A stretch of 64,000 nucleotides of DNA. It comes from CAYRYU01 sp964428355. Lineage in GTDB: Bacteria > Muiribacteriota > Ozemobacteria > Ozemobacterales > Ozemobacteraceae. Within the stretch, counting starts at the first letter, position 1, and every line of letters starts with the position of its first letter. Where the stretch lies: NCBI GenBank assembly GCA_964428355.1, contig CAYRYU010000033.1, positions 6,511 to 70,510 on the forward strand, given 5' to 3'. The notes under the pieces were generated by a model. It ran no database searches. It saw only the letters and a program-made list of their open reading frames with translations, and had not been told where the DNA came from. Positions 57,689 to 64,000 of this stretch are shown piece after piece. Both the position numbers and the translations under genes were made by a program.

Positions 57689-58030
57689 TCAGAAATCGTA
57701 CTTTCTCAGTATCAGCTGCTCGTAGAGATCGATCCCCGCCGAGGTCAGGCGGACACTCACCACGGTCTGGGGTGGGTCGCCCGCCAACGTGCATTTGCAG
57801 GCCCCGTATTCCATGAGATAGAACAGCTCGGGGACGATATCCTCCTTTTGAATCCCAGCCCGGACCGGCCCGGGAGCGGCACCCTTCACTTCCGTCTGAA
57901 GACTCTCGAAGGGCATCTCGACGAAGGCGTTCTCCTTCCAGAACTGGTAGAGGTTGTTAAAGATCCGCTGCCTGAGCGACCAGTCGAAACCCCTTCGACG
58001 GGGTCCGAAGAACAGGGGCCCACCTATCCA
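57689..58030 (-). CDS. C-terminal fragment of an unknown protein, 5' end in gap
   Basis: The frame is open from the N run: WIGGPLFFGPRRRGFDWSLR, QRIFNNLYQFWKENAFVEMP, then SVRLTSAGIDLYEQLILRKY and F at the stop. The last part resembles the end of a winged helix (LTxxGxxLYE). A 114-residue C-terminal piece is visible. It is 4 bp from the response regulator start on the same strand, so the two probably form a unit. It is not clearly continuous with the transporter beyond the gap. Confidence 0.6.
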   Translation of the reverse strand, partial: WIGGPLFFGPRRRGFDWSLRQRIFNNLYQFWKENAFVEMPFESLQTEVKGAAPGPVRAGIQKEDIVPELFYLMEYGACKCTLAGDPPQTVVSVRLTSAGIDLYEQLILRKYDF

Positions 58031-58130
58031 NNNNNNNNNNNNNNNNNNNNNNNNNNNNNNNNNNNNNNNNNNNNNNNNNNNNNNNNNNNNNNNNNNNNNN
58101 NNNNNNNNNNNNNNNNNNNNNNNNNNNNNN
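58031..58130. other. Scaffold gap with missing sequence
   Basis: 100 Ns without flanking overlap. It hides the C-terminal part of the acetate transporter and the start of the downstream fragment. Confidence 0.85.
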
Positions 58131-58499
58131 CAGGAGGGCGATCTCGGTTGCGAGGATGATCGTGTGGTCGAGGAAGTAGCCGAATGCGGCGCCGATCAGG
58201 ATCATTGCCGTGATCATCCAGTTGAAGGAGAATGCGGTGAAGATCGTCCCACCGAATGTGTTCCGGTTGGCGAAGTCCATCAGGCCCGCCAGGAGCTGGC
58301 ATCCGGCGCCGAAGAGCAGGGCGAAAGCGCCCGCAGTTAGGAAGGCGGGGCCGATGATCTTCCCTTCCGCCGTGATACCGTATCCAAAACCTATCGGTGT
58401 GAGAGCAGCGCATGCGATCGCCAGGCCAAGAAGGCCCAGCGGGGCTGGATTTCCGAACACCTCGTGTCGGGGTTGTACAAGGTCGACCTTCTTGATCAT
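58131..58499 (-). CDS. Acetate uptake transporter (GPR1/FUN34/YaaH family), 3' end in gap
   Basis: GGAGGG lies 5 nt before the ATG at 58499. The family signature NPAPLGLLGLAIACAALTP opens the protein, followed by TAGAFALLFGAGCQLLAGLM, DFANRNTFGGTIFTAFSFNW and MITAMILIGAAFGYFLDHTI. 123 residues and about four membrane helices are visible; members have six helices in about 200 residues, so about 80 residues are missing in the gap. It imports acetate or succinate with protons. Confidence 0.88.
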
Positions 58500-58578
58500 C
58501 ACTCCCTCCAATTTTCGCGTCTGGTGCATTTTCCCGGGTTGCATTCGAAAAGGTGGACAGGTTCAGGCGGTTTGGGGG

Positions 58579-61500
58579 TCATTTCGCCCTGATGAGGATC
58601 AGGCTCGCATCGTCCCCCCATGGAACATCGCGGGTGTGCTCCCTGACCCTTTCGAAGATCCCTTCGATTGTCTTGTCCGTGGGAAGGTTCTGGATGGATT
58701 CTTCCGCGGCCTTGGCGAAGGCTTCGTATCCGAACATGGCCTCCTTTTCGTCCACGGCTTCGATCAATCCATCGGAGTATAGGACCATGGTTTTCCCTTT
58801 CAGGTCAATGTTCTCCGTCTTGTAGACGAGCTTCCCACGGATCCCGAGAGGAACCGAAGGAAGCTTGAAAAACTCGGCCTTCCCGCGCCGGGGAATCAGT
58901 AGCGGATAGCTCTGCCCCGCGTTGGCGCACATTATGCGATCGCTGGCCACGTCGAGGATCCCGAGGAAAGCGGTCATCATCTTGGTCCTGTTCAACTGGT
59001 TGAGCATGGCGAGGTTGATCCTGCGCATGACCTCCTCCGGCTGCTCCGGAAATCGGTTGCAGAGGATTCCAAACGCGGCTTTCGCCATGGCGGTAACCAG
59101 GGCGGCGGAGACCCCGTGCCCGGAAACATCCCCAAGTATGACTGCGGTCAGCCCTTCCCGAAGGGGGAAGAAATCGTAGTAATCACCACCGACCGACTGG
59201 GTCATTATGTTGAACCCCACCAGCTCGTAGTTTCCCAAGTCCATTGGGGCGCGGGGAAGGAGGTCGGCCTGGACGATCCGGGCAACTTCCATCTCCTGGA
59301 GCCGCTCGATGGCATCGTTCACCGCGCTGCAAAGGCGGCCCAGCTCGTCCTGCGAGTGGACGGGGATACGATAGTTGAAGTCCTTTTCGGCCAGGGCATC
59401 CAATCCCTCGGAGATCTTCCCGATGGGGCTCAGGAACCTTCTGACCAGAAGAACCGCGAGCAGGATTCCGAATCCGAGGAAACCCGCCATCGCTCTTTGC
59501 ACCTGGCCCCGAATTCGCTGGAACTCCGCTTCGATCTCCTCCTCGCGGGTAACCGCGACCATGGCGTAATGTTTCAGGAAAGAACACTTGAGAACCGTGA
59601 TCGATGACTCCTTTCCCTCCAGGGTCATCTGGGTGGAAAAAGTCTTGGCCGAGAAGTCCAGGAGCTTCTGGATGTAGGGGAAACGTTTGAACTCCATTAC
59701 GGAGGGGAAGTTCGGAGTCATCACGTGGAAGGAGATGGCACTGAGACTCGTCGTCGAATCCGGGAAGAGAAAATACTCGGGTTGGCGTTCCGATGCCTTT
59801 TTCATGGGGGGGCCCGCAGCACCCTTTGAGGTTCCTTTCGAAAAGATGGCGTCGAAGAAATCCCTCTCAACACAAAGGAGGTTGTTGAAAAGCAGCACCG
59901 CGTACCACGCCTCCCTGGTCGGACCCGGGAGAACATCCAGATAAGCCATCCCATACTCCCCGCTTCCCTCGAGGGATAGGAAGTCCCCAAGCCGGGTTCG
60001 GGCCGCCTGCATGAGTGATTTTGCTTCGCTTTCGAGCATGCTCTCGAACGCAATGCTCGATTTGGATTTTTCCTTGCCCGCTCCCGTCCCGTTGGCGATG
60101 TTGAACTGCTCCATGGCTATCTCACCGGCCTGGACGGTTACCCTCCGTATCATCTGTCCGAAGGCATCTCCCATCCGGCCTGGAATCTCCTGTTTCACGG
60201 GCTCGGTCGCATTCATCCCGACAATGTCGTTGGTGGAAGGCGAAAAACCCCGATCGATGTAAGATTGGAAGGCCTCGAGCCGTTCGGAACGGGGACGCTG
60301 GAACTGGATCCGGAGCTCTGAGGGCGTTGTGGGCTGATTGAACAGTGCGCCGCCCTCGGAGGCAATTATGTGCATGTGGTCGAACATCCGCTTTCGATGC
60401 CAGTTTCCGGCCAGACTTTTCAGCCTGGCGGGATTCCTGACGGCTGCCGTCAACTTCGCGGTCATGCGGCGGTAAAGGAAAAGCCGCTTCCAGACGTACT
60501 GCTGGAAGCCCGAGTCGATCTCGATCAGGCGCTTCAGGGAACGGGTCCGGAACTCCTCGCGGACTCCGGCACGCAGCTCATAAAGGTAGAGGCTCGAGAT
60601 GAACCATGCCGCCACTATGGGGAGGGCGAAAGCGAGGGAGTAGAAGGCGAGAATCTTGGGCCGGAGGGAGAAGTCCATGGCAATATCCATCACCAGGCTG
60701 CGGTAGGAAGCCCGCAACACCAGGAAGCTGAATCCGCTGTAAACGAGGAAGAGCCAGAGAAGCAGGGAAATGGGGCCACCTGGAACGGGTGCGGCGGCGA
60801 TCAGCTGCGTCGACTGGTCGAGACGCCGCATCGCCCAAAGGAACTCCCCCAGCCGGAAGTGTTGACCTGGCTGGAGTTGGAACTGCCTTTCGAGGGTCCG
60901 CTCGTCCGCGCTTCCCACACTCTCGGGGAGCTTTCGGGCCCCGGAGTCGGTCATGTAACCGAGGGCCTGGGCATCCATCCTCTCGAGGGTCCTGTCGAGC
61001 AGGAATGTCGGGGGCATCGCCTCGAGATGGACGAAAACCAGGATTCCCGCCAACCGGTTTTTCTGGATCCCGGTCACCCAGTCGAAATAACCGAAAGAAA
61101 ACCGCTGGGTCCCTCCCAGCCGGATCATACGGCCCGGCCTTCCCTTCAAGTTGCGGATCGCGGGCTCGGGAGATGGAATCAAGCCGGACATTACCGCGGT
61201 CTCTTTCGGGGAGAGGGATAGCGGAATGGTCCAGGGAAACCTGACGTGTTCGAAGAACTCCTCCAGAGGCTTGGTTGAAGGGTGCCGGGTGGCGAGTCCC
61301 CCGTGCCCGTCGAACAGGAAAATGTCGACCATACCCTTTGGAAGCTCTTTCAAGAACCCCTCCACCACGACCTTTACCGCATCCGACTGGGCGGGCATGG
61401 TCTTGATGGAGTTGTGGAAGAGCTGGAAGAGCCTCTCCCGGAAAAACTCCTCCACGTCGCACTTGATCGAGAATTCGGTCAGGCGGCTCTCGAGCCGCTC

Positions 61501-61770
61501 GTTGGTCTCGGCGATCTCACGGTCGAGGGAGATCCGGAAAAGGGTTCCCGCCCCCATCCAAAGAAGGGCGGCTGGGATTCCCCAGATGGCCAAGGCGATT
61601 GTGAGCCACCTTCCAACGAGCCCCATCCTTGCCCGGGACTCCCCCAGGGGAGGGGAAACCTTTCCTGGGGCTCCCGGAGCGGCCGCGGGGCCGGGACTTC
61701 CGGCCGCGGGGCCGGGACTTCCGGCCGCGGGGCGGGGGCTTCCGGCGGGCGGGATGGGTATCTCGCTCAC
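58579..61770 (-). CDS. Large membrane transducer with HAMP and SpoIIE/RsbU-type PP2C phosphatase
   Basis: 1063 residues from a GTG with AAAGGAG 7 nt upstream. A Pro/Ala/Gly repeat tail (about 1-35) precedes a first membrane helix, a sensory region, central helices (about 330-395) and a second extracytoplasmic region opening with LKRLIEIDSGFQQYVWKRLF. Another membrane helix and a HAMP domain (about 765-820) follow. The C-terminal PP2C domain has QSVGGDYYDFFPLREGLTAV, LGDVSGHGVSAALVTAMAKA, MVLYSDGLIEAVDEKEAMFG and the final DDASLILI, with all metal-binding Asp present. It probably dephosphorylates an anti-sigma antagonist-type protein. Confidence 0.9.
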   Translation of the reverse strand: MSEIPIPPAGSPRPAAGSPGPAAGSPGPAAAPGAPGKVSPPLGESRARMGLVGRWLTIALAIWGIPAALLWMGAGTLFRISLDREIAETNERLESRLTEFSIKCDVEEFFRERLFQLFHNSIKTMPAQSDAVKVVVEGFLKELPKGMVDIFLFDGHGGLATRHPSTKPLEEFFEHVRFPWTIPLSLSPKETAVMSGLIPSPEPAIRNLKGRPGRMIRLGGTQRFSFGYFDWVTGIQKNRLAGILVFVHLEAMPPTFLLDRTLERMDAQALGYMTDSGARKLPESVGSADERTLERQFQLQPGQHFRLGEFLWAMRRLDQSTQLIAAAPVPGGPISLLLWLFLVYSGFSFLVLRASYRSLVMDIAMDFSLRPKILAFYSLAFALPIVAAWFISSLYLYELRAGVREEFRTRSLKRLIEIDSGFQQYVWKRLFLYRRMTAKLTAAVRNPARLKSLAGNWHRKRMFDHMHIIASEGGALFNQPTTPSELRIQFQRPRSERLEAFQSYIDRGFSPSTNDIVGMNATEPVKQEIPGRMGDAFGQMIRRVTVQAGEIAMEQFNIANGTGAGKEKSKSSIAFESMLESEAKSLMQAARTRLGDFLSLEGSGEYGMAYLDVLPGPTREAWYAVLLFNNLLCVERDFFDAIFSKGTSKGAAGPPMKKASERQPEYFLFPDSTTSLSAISFHVMTPNFPSVMEFKRFPYIQKLLDFSAKTFSTQMTLEGKESSITVLKCSFLKHYAMVAVTREEEIEAEFQRIRGQVQRAMAGFLGFGILLAVLLVRRFLSPIGKISEGLDALAEKDFNYRIPVHSQDELGRLCSAVNDAIERLQEMEVARIVQADLLPRAPMDLGNYELVGFNIMTQSVGGDYYDFFPLREGLTAVILGDVSGHGVSAALVTAMAKAAFGILCNRFPEQPEEVMRRINLAMLNQLNRTKMMTAFLGILDVASDRIMCANAGQSYPLLIPRRGKAEFFKLPSVPLGIRGKLVYKTENIDLKGKTMVLYSDGLIEAVDEKEAMFGYEAFAKAAEESIQNLPTDKTIEGIFERVREHTRDVPWGDDASLILIRAK
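61685..61747 (-). repeat. Three 21-bp tandem repeats encoding AAGSPGP
   Basis: Units at 61685-61705 and 61706-61726 are identical (GCGGGGCCGGGACTTCCGGC plus C); 61727-61747 is a diverged copy. They encode the repetitive tail of the phosphatase gene in frame, each adding seven residues. Confidence 0.8.
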
Positions 61771-61792
61771 GACCGCACTCCTTTCCCTTCCG

Positions 61793-61892
61793 NNNNNNNN
61801 NNNNNNNNNNNNNNNNNNNNNNNNNNNNNNNNNNNNNNNNNNNNNNNNNNNNNNNNNNNNNNNNNNNNNNNNNNNNNNNNNNNNNNNNNNNN
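61793..61892. other. Scaffold gap with missing sequence
   Basis: 100 Ns without flanking overlap. The upstream gene stops being readable at the first residues of its phosphatase domain, so several hundred bases are probably missing. Confidence 0.85.
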
Positions 61893-64000
61893 ACCTTGAC
61901 GAAGTCGAAAAGCTCCCCCCCGATGTCGGTTGGAGCCCGGCTCCAGCCCTGGCAGCGGATTGGGCCCACCTTCAGGGGAGCGGAGGGAAGCAGGCTCTCC
62001 TGGACCGTCTTTGCCAGGGCGAACTCGTTCACATCCGCCATGATCGCATTCAGAGCCTGACCTATCATCTGCAGCTCATCACCCGTGGCGATATTCACCG
62101 GATTGTCGAGCTTCATGGCTCCCAGGTTGTCGATCCCCTCCGCGAGGGCTCGGACCGGGCTGATCAGTTTCTGGCCGAGTATCCCTCCCAGAAAAAGCGC
62201 AAAAAGGGTCGACAACGCTGAAAGGGCCAAAAAACCACGGGAAAACTCCGCACTTTTGGCTGCGATGGGAGCGAAGGGGGAGACCAGGAAAAGGCTGTAG
62301 TCGATCAGGTTTTTCCCGGGCATAGCCACGATCAAGGAGTCCACACCCTTGACCGGGGCAATCCGTTGATGGTTCGACCGGGTCTGCCTCAGAAGTTCGT
62401 GCAAGCTGGAGATCGTTGCGTCCTTCATGATTCCGGGGTCGGGAAAAATCGGGATCGAGTTCGGGAGGTCCCTGGGAACGGCAACGAGAAGGTATGAGGA
62501 GTTGCGACGGTAGAAGTCGCCAGTCGTCTTCAAATGTCGGATCTCGAGGTTTCCGGTCTCGTGTGCGACGAAAAGGCAGTACAGACCTCTTCCGGCGGCA
62601 TCGAGGACCACGTCGACAAAATTCACGGTGTCTTTCCCGCCGAGGTTCAGCTGTTGGAGGCTGGACCGGTCCTTGATCAGCCTGTCCACCGGGCGGTCGA
62701 GCAACACCCCCATCATCTCACGGGAACTCACTACCCCTTCACCTGTGGCGATCGCCACCGTCGTGGAGTTGTATTTCTCGAGGAACTGCCTTCCGAGGTT
62801 GGAAAGCAGGTTCCCGTAGCTGGCATACCGGGTTCCCCGTTTCACCTGCTCGGACTTCTTCGGGGTCTGGAAGATCGGCTCACCGGACTTGTCGACGAGG
62901 ACCGCAATCTCGATGAAACCAGTCTTCCGTGTTTCCTCGAGCGGTAATAGGAGCTCCATCTTCCGGTCGGGGCTTTCGTGGATCTGCCGGATCACCTCGC
63001 GGTACTTTTTCACCAGATATCCGAAAGAAGGCATGAAGTTCCCGTCGATCTTCTCGAGTATCCCGAGCGAATCATGGAACTCCTGCCTTACCAGCGATTC
63101 CTGACGGGCCTTCTTGTACAATTGCGAAAAAACTATCAATGCGGAAAGGCCTGCAACGCCTGCGACTCCGAAGATTCCCACCACCTGGGTCCGGATGGAG
63201 AACCCCTGCGATACCCCGAAGGCCATTGCCCAGATCCAGACGAGGACGAAAAGAACCGCCAGGATCAAGAAGACCCCACGCGCGACCTGGAATCCCTCCG
63301 TGGGATCCGGGGTCTTGCGGATTCCGACGAGTCTGATCCCCGAGGAGGTGTCCGCAACGCTGAAGAGCTTGCCCCCTCGCGTGAAGGAGGTTTCGGGAAT
63401 CGATCGTTTGAGGGAGCCCGCAAGCCAGGCAGGCAGCCTTTGCCCCTTGGAGACTCCGTTCTGCGCGGGGTCCGAAAGGTTCAACCATCCGAAACAGAAC
63501 TCCTTTCCGGCCAGGGCTTGGATGCGTTTCATGGCCTCCGAGACAAGTGCGACGGGAGAGACTTTCCTGGAGTCGATGAAAACCAGAAGGTGGCCCTTCC
63601 TCCTCGCCGGGAACCGGATCGGAAACCAGCCCCCAAAACGTGGGAGACCGGTTCCGCTCATGTCGATGAGACTTCCGGGGTTGATCCCGAAGGTCAGGAA
63701 ACTCTCATCGTTCCCGGCAAAGTTCTCCGCGAGCGTCTTCTCGAGCCTCGTGGCAAGGTAGTTTCGATCCCTGGCGGCTTTCCTGACCGATTCGAGAAAT
63801 CGTTCGGAGGCATTAACCTTGCCCAGGGCGAAACCTTCCCTGAGGATCCTTTTTCCCTTTTCATCGAAAAGGTAAAGCGCAAAGGTTTCGGGCGCAAAAA
63901 ACCTGAGATGTGCGGTAGGATTCCCTCCCCACCGTATCGACCTCGAGATCCGCTCCGTCAGTTCCTGGAGGAAGGTATCGGGTTGGGAAAGGCGCGCAAG
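61893..64000 (-). CDS. Second SpoIIE-type transducer, incomplete at both ends
   Basis: The frame is open from the window edge (beginning LARLSQPDTFLQELTERIS) to the N run, 702 residues. An N-terminal GAF/PAS-like region (about 1-240) precedes membrane helices (ARGVFLILAVLFVLVWIWAM, GIFGVAGVAGLSALIVFSQL) and an extracytoplasmic domain starting FHDSLGILEKIDGNFMPSFG. Another helix (FLALSALSTLFALFLGGILG) is followed by HAMP, then VQESLLPSAPLKVGPIRCQG and WSRAPTDIGGELFDFVK, where the PP2C domain begins. The rest lies in the gap. It is immediately upstream of the other phosphatase transducer. Confidence 0.85.

Noticed and set aside
61685..61747. CRISPR-like array
   Set aside because: The 21-bp units are contiguous without spacers and encode an in-frame AAGSPGP repeat.
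1..64000. tRNA, rRNA or mobile genes
   Set aside because: I looked for T-loop-like GTTCGAATC contexts and transposase or integrase motifs by eye and found none that fold or read convincingly; a covariance-model search would be decisive.

Overview
The window is about 64 kb of GC-rich (roughly 58-60%) chromosomal DNA from an uncultured-type bacterium, apparently a metagenome scaffold: it has five runs of about 100 Ns, and both ends run into incomplete genes. Exported proteins with Sec signals and lipoboxes, FeoAB iron uptake, tryptophanase, an acetate transporter, a NifX-like protein and a radical SAM enzyme suggest a heterotrophic, probably anaerobic, diderm bacterium. The very large transducers with SpoIIE-type or cyclase-type output domains and the many unrecognised exported proteins recall deep lineages such as Candidatus Riflebacteria. 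That placement is only an impression; a phylogeny would be needed. I see no rRNA, tRNA, CRISPR array, transposase, integrase or phage gene.

Layout. 1-3 kb: 3' part of a membrane HAMP/cyclase-like transducer. 3-6.4 kb (minus): exported TlpA-type thioredoxin, a BtpA/SgcQ protein and two tandem paralogous unknowns. 6.6-12 kb: exported proteins, namely an unknown, a clostripain-family protease, a nucleoredoxin-like thiol protein and a C39-like cysteine peptidase, with a 690-bp non-coding block of imperfect inverted repeats. 12-13.4 kb: tryptophanase. 13.6-15 kb: lipoprotein. 15-20.6 kb (minus): sugar-kinase-like phosphotransferase, DOMON-like protein, small membrane protein and an internally duplicated ABC-2-type permease. 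20.7-25 kb: YiiX-like hydrolase, then an acyltransferase-like protein, a thiolase lacking its nucleophilic Cys, and a DUF35 OB-fold partner. 25-29 kb: a double VWA membrane protein.

29-37.4 kb: NifX-like protein behind a near-consensus promoter, TauE/SafE permease, a divergent pair of exported helical proteins with related C-termini, a GIDE-domain protein, a DnaJ-related protein, a Cys-rich/Lys-Ala-rich exported protein, and a coupled cytidylate-kinase-like/beta-propeller pair. 37.7-41 kb: a 50-residue orphan and a feoA-feoB-dtxR operon with a DtxR-type operator. 41-46 kb: an AAA+ ATPase coupled to a 64-residue partner, a radical SAM enzyme with a tetraether-synthase-like layout, an unknown and an ICMT-like methyltransferase. 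46-52.5 kb: exported unknown, serine acetyltransferase, and a lipoprotein / HEAT-repeat membrane protein / Pro-rich exported protein group. 52.6-58.5 kb (minus): GH13 glycosidase with a nucleotidyltransferase, a response regulator with a probable histidine kinase broken by a gap, and an acetate transporter broken by a gap. 58.6-64 kb: two SpoIIE-type phosphatase transducers, the second incomplete at both ends.

Two of the five N runs (19.3 and 23.2 kb) are false gaps: the same 55 bp flanks each side. Collapsing them gives intact genes with short overlaps. The other three hide real sequence.
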